From NCBI GenBank assembly GCA_039029455.1, contig JBCCGE010000047.1:1-23920 (forward strand): a stretch of 23,920 nt of DNA, read 5' to 3'. This document shows, in pieces, positions 1-8,426 of the stretch (the first letter of the stretch is position 1; each line of letters starts with the position of its first letter). A program made the translations under genes and the position numbers. Under the pieces are notes generated by a model. It ran no database searches and had not been told where the DNA came from. It saw only the letters and a program-made list of their open reading frames with translations. This stretch comes from JBCCGE01 sp039029455. Lineage in GTDB: Bacteria; Pseudomonadota; Gammaproteobacteria; Arenicellales; Poriferihabitantaceae.

Positions 1-1240
1 ACTGGATACAGCCCAGCGCGAACATGAATCCTCGAGCTGAAGCGATGGCATCAGCGCCCGTGCACAGCGCCCAGCAGACCCCGACAGGCGTGATCAGCTT
101 ACCTGAGGTAACTACTTTGATCCGGTTTTTGAGGCCATGCCGATTGAGCGTGTCGATGACCAACGGTAACGCTTCGCGGATCGTCAAACCGACGTGATCC
201 ATCAGCGTCATCGGGGCTGCGCCGGTGCCGCCGTCTCCACTGTCGATGGTAATAAAATCCGGCGCGCTGCTCGGCCCTCTGCGAGCGATTTCGGTACACA
301 GCTCGTCAATCCAGTCACCGCTGCCAATAACGGTTTTAAACCCGGTGGGTTTACCGGTGACTGATCTGACATGGGTAACGAAATCCAGCAGTTCACAGGT
401 ATTGTTAATATCGAGGTGTCGGTTTGGGGAAATAGAGTCTTTGCCTTCGGGAATACCCCGGATGCGCGAAACCTCGGGCGTTACTTTTGCTGCCGGCAAA
501 ATGCCGCCTTTGCCCGGCTTCGCCCCTTGCGCCAGCTTGATCTCAAACATGCGGACCTGATCGTGGGCGGCAATCTCGGCCAGCTTCTGATCACTGAGAT
601 TACCCGCTTCATCGCGCACCCCGTACTTGGCGGTTCCAATCTGAAAGACGAGGTCGGCTCCGCCCTCTAGGTGATAGGGTGACAGGCCGCCTTCGCCTGT
701 GTTGTACCAGGCCCTGGCTTTTTTTGCACCGGCTGACAGCGCTCGAACGGCTGGCCGGGAAATCGCGCCGAAGCTCATCGCGGATATATTGATGATCGAA
801 TTTGAATGATAGGGTGTTTTACAGTATCCCTCGCCGTAAACGACGGTTGCAGGGGGACTCGATTCTTCATCCAGAATCGGAAAAGCCCCGTTTTCAAAAA
901 TCATCGTGCCGACCGGCAGCAGACTCTTGGTCGAGCCAAAGGCAATGGTATTGCCCTTGTTTTTTGTCGCTCGATGTATCCATTCGCGCTCGGCTCGATT
1001 GAACGGCATCTCCTCGCGGTCCATGGCAAAAAAGTACTGCCTGAAGAATTCACCAAGAGTACTCAGAATGTAGCGAAAGTGACCAATCACGGGGTAATTT
1101 CGCAGCACCGCGTCGCGAGTCTGGTTGATGTCTCGGATAAAGACGACGACCAGAAATAAAAACACCAGGCCAATCAGAAACAGAAAGGCGTCAGAAAGCA
1201 GGGACAGCCATGGAATGGCTGTCTCGATCATGTTGTCCAT
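1..1240 (-). CDS. FMN-binding glutamate synthase-like protein, membrane-anchored (3' end beyond window)
   Basis: The reverse strand is open from an ATG at 1240 to the window edge, giving 413 codons with no stop, so the C-terminus is missing. Residues about 12-35 form one hydrophobic segment, followed by a glutamate synthase FMN-binding (GltB central-type) domain. Visible family motifs are ISAMSFGAIS, GEGGLSPYH, KLAQGAKPGKGG, SPNRHLDI and SGDGGTGAAP. The end of the visible part (GVCWALCTGADAIASARG) leads into the region where relatives carry iron-sulfur cysteines. Stand-alone proteins of this family are often annotated as glutamate synthase, but they lack the amidotransferase domain and their substrate is generally unknown. 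I therefore call the fold with confidence and the reaction not at all. The start lies 17 bases after the msrAB stop, behind a GGTAAGG-like ribosome site, which suggests one transcript with msrAB. A second ATG three codons inside is also possible. Confidence 0.85.
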   Translation of the reverse strand, partial: MDNMIETAIPWLSLLSDAFLFLIGLVFLFLVVVFIRDINQTRDAVLRNYPVIGHFRYILSTLGEFFRQYFFAMDREEMPFNRAEREWIHRATKNKGNTIAFGSTKSLLPVGTMIFENGAFPILDEESSPPATVVYGEGYCKTPYHSNSIINISAMSFGAISRPAVRALSAGAKKARAWYNTGEGGLSPYHLEGGADLVFQIGTAKYGVRDEAGNLSDQKLAEIAAHDQVRMFEIKLAQGAKPGKGGILPAAKVTPEVSRIRGIPEGKDSISPNRHLDINNTCELLDFVTHVRSVTGKPTGFKTVIGSGDWIDELCTEIARRGPSSAPDFITIDSGDGGTGAAPMTLMDHVGLTIREALPLVIDTLNRHGLKNRIKVVTSGKLITPVGVCWALCTGADAIASARGFMFALGCIQ

Positions 1241-1257
1241 GTGAACCTTACCGGGAT

Positions 1258-2421
1258 TTACAGGGTGAAAAGCTTTTTATACTCGCTGTATCCCTCGGAA
1301 TCCAGCGATTCGGCCGGAACAAACCGCAGTGCGGCAGAATTAATGCAGTATCTAAGGCCGGTTGGGGCGGGACCGTCCTTGAAAACGTGGCCGAGATGGG
1401 AATCACCGAAACGGCTGCGCACCTCAGTGCGTGGATACACCAGCTTAAAGTCAACATCCTCAACAACAAATGATTCATCTATCGGTTTGGTGAAGCTCGG
1501 CCAGCCCGTGCCGGATTTGTATTTGTCCGTAGAAGAGAACAGGGGTTCACCGGATACGATGTCAACATAAATACCCTCGGCTTTGTGATCCCAATATTCA
1601 TTGCGAAAAGGCGGTTCCGTACCGTCCTCCTGCGTGATATGAAACTGCACGGATGTCAGACGCTGTTTTATTTCATCACGTTCAGGTTTCCGATACACAG
1701 GATGTGAGTTGGCATTGGCCTGCTTGGTACCCGCGTGACCGGGGAAGCTTGCCTTCAGATCGTCGCCCCAGGTTTTCTTAAGGTACTGATCGCGGCCCGA
1801 GCCCCGACGATACACCTTGTAACGCAAAGGACTTTTCTTATAGTAATCCTGATGATACGACTCCGCTTCGTAGAACATCTCAAAGGGTTTAATCTCGACC
1901 GCAAAAGGTTTGTCAAAACGTCCGGTCTGGGCCAGATCCATCAGCGACGATTCAATCAGATTCAGTTCCTCGTCGCTGCGGTAGAACACAGCGGGTCGGT
2001 ACATACTGCCACGGTCAACAAATTGCCCACCGCCGTCTGTGGGATCTATTTCTCTCCACAGATAGTGCAGCAGGGCGCTGTAGCTGACCTGTGCGGGATC
2101 GTAGTGAATTTGTACGGCTTCTGTGTGCCCGGTGTTTCCCTGTCCAACATCGTGATAGGTTGGATTGATGGTATGACCACCGCTGTACCCTGAGACGACT
2201 TCGTATACTCCATCCAGTTTTTCAAAAGCAGACTCTACGCACCAGAAACACCCTCCGGCAAAGGTCGCGACGGCGAGCCCTTCGGGTTTGATTGCGGATG
2301 TGATGTCTGCGGCGTCAGCTGCACTGCCCGGCTGCGATGTCTGCAGGTACTTAAATGCAACGCCGCTTGCGGCCAGAAAGCCGATGACGATGACAAATGA
2401 CTTCAAATACCAGTGTTTCAC
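1258..2421 (-). CDS. msrAB: Membrane-anchored bifunctional peptide methionine sulfoxide reductase MsrA-MsrB
   Basis: This protein reduces methionine-S-sulfoxide (MsrA domain) and methionine-R-sulfoxide (MsrB domain) in oxidised proteins. After an uncleaved-anchor-like or signal segment (residues about 6-25), the MsrA domain opens with GGCFWC (cysteines 58 and 61). The MsrB domain in the C-terminal third has SGTGWPSF, DSHLGHVF and the catalytic RYCINSAALRF (cysteine 359). The anchor implies action in the periplasm, as for PilB-type MsrAB proteins. I prefer the GTG at 2421: it gives a compact MKHWYLK n-region and has GGAG about 11 bases upstream. A TTG at 2445 would add eight residues and has no ribosome site. 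The whole protein has only three cysteines: the MsrB zinc CxxC pairs are absent, and no distal recycling cysteine is visible in either domain. The glutamate-synthase-like gene follows after 17 bases. Confidence 0.93.
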   Translation of the reverse strand: MKHWYLKSFVIVIGFLAASGVAFKYLQTSQPGSAADAADITSAIKPEGLAVATFAGGCFWCVESAFEKLDGVYEVVSGYSGGHTINPTYHDVGQGNTGHTEAVQIHYDPAQVSYSALLHYLWREIDPTDGGGQFVDRGSMYRPAVFYRSDEELNLIESSLMDLAQTGRFDKPFAVEIKPFEMFYEAESYHQDYYKKSPLRYKVYRRGSGRDQYLKKTWGDDLKASFPGHAGTKQANANSHPVYRKPERDEIKQRLTSVQFHITQEDGTEPPFRNEYWDHKAEGIYVDIVSGEPLFSSTDKYKSGTGWPSFTKPIDESFVVEDVDFKLVYPRTEVRSRFGDSHLGHVFKDGPAPTGLRYCINSAALRFVPAESLDSEGYSEYKKLFTL

Positions 2422-2547
2422 GGAATCAGATTCTCCAGATTTCAATTTTTTGTTAAGAACCGATATCGCGCGAAGAGTTCCAGATGCGCAAACGGTATTA
2501 CCAATTTGTAACCGGATAAAAACTGCAGTTCCGAAAAGCCCCTGGTG

Positions 2548-2925
2548 TCACGGTAACAGGGCCGCAGCAACTCGCCGATCATCAGACACCAGCAGGTTAA
2601 ACGTTCGGCATGCCGCCGAAGTGTCCATCACTTCAAGCCCGGTGCCCAGCTGCGCGAGAAGGACTCTGATCGACGGGTCTGGAAATCGCAGACGATTGCC
2701 GGTGCCGAGCAATACCACTTCGTAGTCTTTGTCTGCACACCAGCTGAAATCGGCATCTGACAAGGCATCTGAATTGTCAGGATTCCAGATATCTACAGAA
2801 TGTCTGTCGATGATGACGGCTTCTGTGAACACCTCCTGATCGATGGTCAGTACGATGCCTCCATCACGGTTCTGGACGGATTGAATATTAATGGTCTCCC
2901 TGTTTTTCGACTCTTGCAGCTGCAT
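2548..2925 (-). CDS. Mth938-like / DUF498 domain protein
   Basis: A 125-residue protein that I recognise as the small Mth938-like (DUF498, COG3737) family, related to the mitochondrial complex I assembly factor NDUFAF3. The family signature is the segment VVLLGTGNRLRFPDPSI, followed by a predicted helix and GLEVMDTSAACRTFNLL, which covers most of the fold. Bacterial members have no established reaction, so function is left open. There is no signal peptide or membrane segment, so it should be cytoplasmic. The ATG at 2925 opens the leftward gene block and is divergent from hom across a 160-base gap. The next gene, msrAB, starts about 125 bases downstream on the same strand. The length is normal for the family. 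Confidence 0.85.
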   Translation of the reverse strand: MQLQESKNRETINIQSVQNRDGGIVLTIDQEVFTEAVIIDRHSVDIWNPDNSDALSDADFSWCADKDYEVVLLGTGNRLRFPDPSIRVLLAQLGTGLEVMDTSAACRTFNLLVSDDRRVAAALLP

Positions 2926-2965
2926 AATGTGACCGATCGTTCAGGTTTCTGGAAAGAAATTTACG

Positions 2966-2995
2966 CTGACAGGGCAGGCAAGTATAGAGGATAAT
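2966..2995 (+). promoter_or_regulatory. Candidate sigma-70 promoter for hom
   Basis: CTGACA (2966-2971) and GATAAT (2990-2995) are separated by 18 bases, close to the sigma-70 consensus. They lie about 90 bases upstream of the hom start, in the divergent intergenic region. This is a by-eye match; no transcription start is known. Confidence 0.4.
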
Positions 2996-3010
2996 CCGCG
3001 CTGTCCGTAA
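2981..3010 (-). promoter_or_regulatory. Candidate divergent promoter for the DUF498-msrAB block
   Basis: On the minus strand, TATACT (complement of 2981-2986) is a good -10 box. A weak -35 (TTACGG, complement of 3005-3010) lies 18 bases upstream of it. It overlaps the candidate hom promoter, so the two would compete for polymerase. The -35 matches poorly. Confidence 0.3.
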
Positions 3011-3085
3011 CCTGCGCAGATAACACCCGAACAAGGGGCATCAGCGAGGTGATCATTAACCCTCATCAACCGAAAGCACACGATT

Positions 3086-4399
3086 TTGAAAGCAGTAAAT
3101 ATTGGACTGATTGGTCTTGGTACCGTTGGAAGCGGGACACTACAGGTTCTCGCCAGAAATTCCGCGGAAATCAGTCGGCGCGCCGGTCGCGATATCCGCG
3201 TTACTCATGCCGCTGTTCGCGATCTGAACAAGGACCGTGGTGTCGATCTTACCGGGATTGAACTCACCGATGATCCGATGTCTGTGGTCAACAACAACGA
3301 TGTGGATATTGTTGTCGAAGTCATTGGCGGCGAGGACATTGCCAGAGACTGCGTGTTGCGCGCGATCGAAAACGGCAAGCACGTTGTTACCGCGAATAAG
3401 GCACTGATTGCATTGCATGGAAATACGATTTTTGCGAATGCGCAGGAGAAAGGAACCACTGTTGCGTTCGAATCCGCAGTTGCCGGGGGGATTCCGATTA
3501 TCAAATCCATTCGCGAAGGTTTGTCCGCAAATCGAATCGAATGGCTGGCTGGCATCATTAATGGTACCTGCAACTACATTTTGACGAAGATGGAACGCGG
3601 AGGAGAAGACTTCGCGGATGTGCTGGCCGAAGCGCAGGCATTGGGATACGCAGAAGCGGATCCATCTTTTGACATAGACGGTATTGACGCTGCTCACAAA
3701 TTAACCATTCTCGCGTCGATAGCATTCGGGGTTCCACTGCAGTTTGACAAAGTCTATATTGAGGGCATCACCGGTATCGCACTGGAGGACATCCGGTACT
3801 GTGAAGAACTCGGGTATCGCATCAAGCATCTCGGTATTGCCAGGCAAAGAGAGGAAGGCGTTGAACTTCGGGTCCATCCGACACTCATCCCCAAAGAGCA
3901 GATGCTGGCGAATGTGGATGGCGTAATGAATGCCGCGCTGATCCAGTCTGATGCGGTCGGGCCCACGCTCTACTACGGCGCGGGTGCAGGCGCTGAGCCT
4001 ACCGCCTCCGCGGTCGTTGCCGATCTTGTTGATGTGGTGCGGGCCCTGACGACTGACCCTGAAAATCGGGTTCCGCATCTGGCATTCCAGCCGGATGCAC
4101 TGTCGGATTTACCCGTCATTTCGATGGACGATGTTGTGTCGTCGTACTATCTGAAGGTGTCCGTTGTCGATCGACCGGGTGTATTGGCTGCAATAACCCG
4201 GGTGTTTGCCGACCAGGATATCAGTATTGACAGCATGATCCAGAAAGGGGAAGACAAAGATCAAAACCAGTCCGTAAAAATCATCATGCTGACCCATCAG
4301 ACCACCGAGGGACAACTTAACGCGGCCAAATCAGCGATCGCACAGCTGGATTCGATGCGCGGAGACATCGTATCGATTCGTATGGAGAAATTGTCCTGA
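3086..4399 (+). CDS. hom: Homoserine dehydrogenase
   Basis: Catalyses the NAD(P)H-dependent reduction of aspartate 4-semialdehyde to homoserine, the branch point to threonine and methionine. The 437-residue length is that of the monofunctional enzyme with an ACT domain. The N-terminus is a Rossmann fold (IGLIGLGTVGSGT). The catalytic/dimer domain contains NGKHVVTANKAL, SAVAGGIPIIKSIREGL and GIINGTCNYILTKM. The C-terminal ACT domain (about 353-437, beginning YYLKVSVVDRPGVLAAITRVF) is the usual site of threonine feedback. The start is a TTG giving MKAVNIG, in register with the family N-terminus; only a weak GAAAG precedes it. There is no thrC downstream, although hom-thrC is a common pair in related bacteria; gspD follows after 72 bases. 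Confidence 0.95.
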   Translation: MKAVNIGLIGLGTVGSGTLQVLARNSAEISRRAGRDIRVTHAAVRDLNKDRGVDLTGIELTDDPMSVVNNNDVDIVVEVIGGEDIARDCVLRAIENGKHVVTANKALIALHGNTIFANAQEKGTTVAFESAVAGGIPIIKSIREGLSANRIEWLAGIINGTCNYILTKMERGGEDFADVLAEAQALGYAEADPSFDIDGIDAAHKLTILASIAFGVPLQFDKVYIEGITGIALEDIRYCEELGYRIKHLGIARQREEGVELRVHPTLIPKEQMLANVDGVMNAALIQSDAVGPTLYYGAGAGAEPTASAVVADLVDVVRALTTDPENRVPHLAFQPDALSDLPVISMDDVVSSYYLKVSVVDRPGVLAAITRVFADQDISIDSMIQKGEDKDQNQSVKIIMLTHQTTEGQLNAAKSAIAQLDSMRGDIVSIRMEKLS

Positions 4400-4418
4400 A
4401 ATCACTACAATGCGAGGA

Positions 4419-4442
4419 GATCGGGGTGTCCGTATTCCGATC
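4419..4442 (+). repeat. Inverted repeat (hairpin) between hom and gspD
   Basis: GATCGG (4419-4424) and CCGATC (4437-4442) pair perfectly, and two G-U pairs can extend the stem to eight around an eight-base loop. No T tract follows, so it is not a classical terminator. It could attenuate read-through or protect an mRNA end; function is unknown. Confidence 0.4.
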
Positions 4443-4471
4443 AGAGCCATCTGCCTGACAAGAGCATCATT

Positions 4472-6745
4472 TTGCGAGCGAGTGAAACACTAACGCGGAT
4501 CCGCCGGATTTTCAGATCTTCGGGGCCGGTACCGCACACCGGTCACTGGGCCTGCTGCACTTGTAAAATAGTCACTGCATTGGTTTCGGGTCTGGTTCTC
4601 AGCGCTGCGTCTGCTGATCAACCCAAAGACGGCGGTGTTATTGATCTCGATTTTCAGTCTGATCTGTACTACTCCGCGCGCGTCATTACCCAGGGTCTGG
4701 AGCAGGCATCCAACTCACTGTTCCCGTCACTAAGCGATGAGGCCGTTGCGGATATTGTCAATACCGCACCGTCGAGCGGAAATCGTTTGCTGGCGCAAAA
4801 CGATGGCAGCACCTCGGGTGAATCGGCCACCGCGGAGTTTGAAATTCGCGAACCTTCCCAAACGGGAGCGAATGAAAACCTGATCACGCTGAATTTTCAG
4901 GGTGCTGACATCAATGCACTGATCAGTCTGGTATCTCAGGTTACCAGCAAGAGTTTCATCGTTGATCCCCGGGTCAAGGGAAAAGTCACCCTGGTCTCCG
5001 GTACCGGACTCCCGGCCGATCAACTGTACGAAATTTTCCTTTCGGTGCTGGAAGTCAGCAATTTTGCGGCTGTGCCCTCCGGGTCCGTGGTCAAGATTCT
5101 GCCCCGCAACCTGGTCAAGCAGCATCCCACTCCGACCAGTACGACCGGTGTTCCGGAACCCAGCGACGAACACATTACCCACATCGTGACCCTGCAACAC
5201 GCGTCTGTTGCTGAGATCCTGCCAATTCTGCGCCCCATTTTGCCGCCGACCGCACACATTGCACCGCACACCGGCAGCAATACCATGATCCTCACCGGCA
5301 CCGCGTCCAACATTAATCGCGCACTTAGCCTGATTGATCGCATGGACAAGGAACAACGGGGCATTGATATTCGGGTGATCTATCTCAAGCACGCCGACGC
5401 AACTGCGCTGTCCCAGATCGTCAGCCAGACCGTCAGCGCACTCAATGCCGAGGCGGCAAAAACCGGGCAGGCACCGGCGAATGTCAGCGTGCAGGTTGAC
5501 GAAGGTCTGAATGCACTGATTATTCAGGCACGTGAAACCGAATTTCCGGTGATTCAGGCACTGATCGATCAGCTGGATATTCCTCGCCCCGAGACAGCCG
5601 ATACTCACGTGGTGTATCTTAAATTTGCGCAGGCTACTGAGCTGGTGCAACTTCTCACGGGACTTGAGAACAACAATCAACAGGATGAGTCCGGCGCCGC
5701 ACCAACCAGCGAAGTCTCGGTTCAGGCCGATGAGCAAAGCAATGCACTGATCATTCGGGCGGAGCAGGAAGACTACGAGCGAATCCTGTCGGTCATAGAG
5801 CAGCTCGACATACGCCGGTCTCAGGTCTTTGTTGAAACCATTATTGCTGAGGTGTCAGTCAACAAAGAATCGGAAATTGGTGTCGACTGGATCAGTAACT
5901 ATCGCACCCGTGACGGTGGCGATATCAGCACCAACAGCGGTTTCAGTGAGACTTCCGGCGGTTTCCAGGTTGGCTACATCAACCGGCTTTTTCGCAATCT
6001 TAGCGGAAATATTGTCCCCAACCTGAATGTCATATTGAGCGCTCTGCGGGGCGACAGCAATACCAATATTATTTCGACGCCGAATTTATTGACGCTGGAC
6101 AATGAAGCGGCAGAAATAATTGTCGGTCAGGAAGTTCCTTTTGTTACCGGTAACTTCACGACCAACACCAGCAGCGCCGGAACCAGCACAACAACAGACG
6201 CCAACGGAAATACCACCACCAATACCGGAGTGGTGAATCCGTTTCAGACGATTGAGCGCCGTGATGTTGGGCTAACATTGAAAGTCACACCTCAAATCAA
6301 CGACGGCGATACGATTCGCCTTGAAATCGAACAGGAAGTATCCAGCGTGAGTCCAACCACCGTTCAGGGCGCCGCTGATCTGATCACGGATACTCGATCA
6401 ATTAACGCCAAGGTGCAGGTCGACGACGAACAGATCATCGTATTGGGCGGACTTATTCGAGACGATTCGGTGGACACTCATCAATGGGTGCCGGTGCTCG
6501 GCAAGATTCCACTGATAGGAAACTTGTTCAGGAAGAAACGAAAAACGGCGGTAAAAACAAATTTGATGGTTTTTCTGCGCCCGAAAATTATCCGAACGCC
6601 GGAGGATCTGGCGCTGCTGACCCGGGACCGATATGAATTTATCCGGCAGGAGGAAATCGAGAGTCTGCCGGAGACGCGAAGGCTTCTACCGGACAGCCCA
6701 CCACAGTTGTTGCCGCAGAACTGGAAAGAGATCGACAACCGCTAG
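4472..6745 (+). CDS. gspD: Type II secretion secretin GspD
   Basis: Forms the outer-membrane channel of the type II secretion system. The signal peptide has an unusually long n-region (about 31 residues, including ACCTC), a hydrophobic core at 33-46 and probable cleavage after ASA at 48. A roughly 60-residue low-complexity stretch precedes the N0 domain (from about 118, LITLNFQGADINALI). N1, N2 and N3 repeats follow (HIVTLQHAS, IRVIYLKHAD, HVVYLKFAQ). The secretin core then starts near RRSQVFVETIIAEVSV and includes VPFVTGNF and a Ser/Thr/Asn-rich insertion at about 560-588. The protein ends with an S-domain-like tail (LRPKIIRTPEDL). At 757 residues it is at the long end of the family. The start is TTG with a weak AAGAG site; no nearer in-frame start would keep the signal peptide. 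It heads gspD-M, with gspE 39 bases on. Confidence 0.95.
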   Translation: MRASETLTRIRRIFRSSGPVPHTGHWACCTCKIVTALVSGLVLSAASADQPKDGGVIDLDFQSDLYYSARVITQGLEQASNSLFPSLSDEAVADIVNTAPSSGNRLLAQNDGSTSGESATAEFEIREPSQTGANENLITLNFQGADINALISLVSQVTSKSFIVDPRVKGKVTLVSGTGLPADQLYEIFLSVLEVSNFAAVPSGSVVKILPRNLVKQHPTPTSTTGVPEPSDEHITHIVTLQHASVAEILPILRPILPPTAHIAPHTGSNTMILTGTASNINRALSLIDRMDKEQRGIDIRVIYLKHADATALSQIVSQTVSALNAEAAKTGQAPANVSVQVDEGLNALIIQARETEFPVIQALIDQLDIPRPETADTHVVYLKFAQATELVQLLTGLENNNQQDESGAAPTSEVSVQADEQSNALIIRAEQEDYERILSVIEQLDIRRSQVFVETIIAEVSVNKESEIGVDWISNYRTRDGGDISTNSGFSETSGGFQVGYINRLFRNLSGNIVPNLNVILSALRGDSNTNIISTPNLLTLDNEAAEIIVGQEVPFVTGNFTTNTSSAGTSTTTDANGNTTTNTGVVNPFQTIERRDVGLTLKVTPQINDGDTIRLEIEQEVSSVSPTTVQGAADLITDTRSINAKVQVDDEQIIVLGGLIRDDSVDTHQWVPVLGKIPLIGNLFRKKRKTAVKTNLMVFLRPKIIRTPEDLALLTRDRYEFIRQEEIESLPETRRLLPDSPPQLLPQNWKEIDNR

Positions 6746-6784
6746 CGCGGTCACCGCGTTAACTATGGTGAGACCAAACGGACA

Positions 6785-8404
6785 ATGACGGCCACTGAAT
6801 CGACACCCCGGGGAGCTGACATCGCGATCCCTGAGCCTATGGAAAGCCCGCCCAAAGGCCTGTTTGAGGGCGTGCTTGAGCACGGCGAAAGCATGTCCGA
6901 CAATCCAATGGACTGGATAGACAAAATTGATGCAGACGTCGTGTCGCTGCTGCCGTATTCCTTTGCCAAACGGCACAATGTGCTGGCGGCGTATGTAGAA
7001 GACGACACCGTACAAACGGTTTGTGCTGAAAATCCCACACTCGACGTGTTGTCAGAGGTTCGTCGGCGCCTGGGACAAAAATCGAAACTGCACGCGATGA
7101 GCAAAACCAGTTTCGAGCATTTGCTGCGACAGGCGTACGACAAGGGACAGTCAGAAGCGACCCAGATGGTTGATGATCTGGACGGAGAAATTGATCTCAG
7201 TCTGCTCGCCGGCGAGGTGCCTGAAACAACGGATCTGCTGGAAGCTTCAGATGACGCGCCGGTGGTGCGGCTGATTAATGCATTGCTGACACAGGCGATA
7301 CGGGAAAACGCTTCGGATATTCACCTGGAGGTGTTTGAAAAGCGTTCGCTGGTGCGTTTTCGCATTGACGGAATACTGCGGGATATTGTGGAGCCGCAGC
7401 GTGCCATCCACAGCGCACTGATCTCTCGCCTCAAAGTGATGTCGAAACTCGATATTGCGGAGAAGAGACTGCCCCAGGACGGCCGTATTTCACTCATGGT
7501 GGGTGACAAACCGGTCGACGTTCGAGTGTCTTCCCTGCCTACTCAGTACGGAGAACGCATTGTTCTGCGGTTGCTGGACAAGCAGGGCACCGGTATGGGA
7601 CTGGCGCATATTGGTATGGATTCGGTGACGCTAGAGTCCTACGAACGCATGATCACCACACCGCACGGTATTCTGCTGGTCACCGGGCCTACTGGTTCAG
7701 GAAAAACCACCACCCTTTACGCCGGACTCAGCAGTCTGGATCGGAAGCGCAATAATATTCTCACCATTGAAGATCCGGTCGAATACGACCTCGACGGTGT
7801 CGGACAAATTCAGGTGCACAGCAAAATTGGTCTGACCTTTGCCAGCGGATTGCGTTCTATTCTGAGACAGGATCCGGACATTGTTCTGGTGGGGGAGATT
7901 CGTGACCTCGAGACCGCCGAGATTGCAGTGCAGGCCAGTCTGACCGGGCATCTGGTTCTCTCCACGTTGCATACCAACACCGCGATTGGCGCCGTCACCC
8001 GACTGGTCGATATGGGTGTGGAGGATTTTCTGATTGCCTCAAGTCTGCTGGGCATGATGTCGCAAAGACTGGTGCGTGTGTTGTGTCAGAACTGTCGAAA
8101 ACAGGTTGAACCCGATGAAGGCGAACGCCGGGTCATGGGAACAATCTATAGCGGTCATCCGTTCTATCACGCATCCGGCTGTGAGCGCTGCGACTTCACC
8201 GGTTACCGCGGTCGTCAGGGGATTTACGAATTGATTGACGTCGACGCTGAGCTTAGAACGATGATCCATGAGCGGAAATCTGAGGATGAAATGCTGGAAT
8301 ACATCCGGCAATCAACCCCGAGCCTGCAGGCCAATGGAGTTCGGCAGGTTTGCCAGGGCGTTACCACTTTGGACGAAGTGTTGCGCGTCACCCGCGTTCA
8401 ATAG
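6785..8404 (+). CDS. gspE: Type II secretion ATPase GspE
   Basis: Cytoplasmic hexameric ATPase that powers pseudopilus assembly. The 539 residues show an N-terminal GspL-binding domain (N1E/T2SSE_N-type, to about 130), then the RecA-like motor. Walker A is GPTGSGKT (301-308), the Walker B region is DPDIVLVGEIRD (from 363), and the His box is GHLVLSTLHTN. The zinc-binding tetracysteine is intact as C434-x2-C437 and C466-x2-C469, which separates GspE from several pilus-retraction ATPases. The fusion of the N-terminus to the motor and the position between the secretin and GspF support the assignment. The ATG lacks a close Shine-Dalgarno, so translation may depend on coupling with gspD upstream. 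Confidence 0.96.
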   Translation: MTATESTPRGADIAIPEPMESPPKGLFEGVLEHGESMSDNPMDWIDKIDADVVSLLPYSFAKRHNVLAAYVEDDTVQTVCAENPTLDVLSEVRRRLGQKSKLHAMSKTSFEHLLRQAYDKGQSEATQMVDDLDGEIDLSLLAGEVPETTDLLEASDDAPVVRLINALLTQAIRENASDIHLEVFEKRSLVRFRIDGILRDIVEPQRAIHSALISRLKVMSKLDIAEKRLPQDGRISLMVGDKPVDVRVSSLPTQYGERIVLRLLDKQGTGMGLAHIGMDSVTLESYERMITTPHGILLVTGPTGSGKTTTLYAGLSSLDRKRNNILTIEDPVEYDLDGVGQIQVHSKIGLTFASGLRSILRQDPDIVLVGEIRDLETAEIAVQASLTGHLVLSTLHTNTAIGAVTRLVDMGVEDFLIASSLLGMMSQRLVRVLCQNCRKQVEPDEGERRVMGTIYSGHPFYHASGCERCDFTGYRGRQGIYELIDVDAELRTMIHERKSEDEMLEYIRQSTPSLQANGVRQVCQGVTTLDEVLRVTRVQ

Positions 8405-8426
8405 ACCACGAATCAGCCTTTCATAG

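Noticed and set aside
3464..3476. tRNA T-loop-like GTTCGAATCC
   Set aside because: It lies within the conserved SAVAGG region of hom, and no acceptor stem or anticodon arm surrounds it.
3140..3697. 185-codon minus-strand frame inside hom
   Set aside because: It lies wholly within the conserved homoserine dehydrogenase and has no recognisable motif.
4730..5737. 335-codon open frame on the minus strand inside gspD
   Set aside because: It is antisense to a clear secretin; its translation shows no recognisable domain, and the frame is open because of codon composition.
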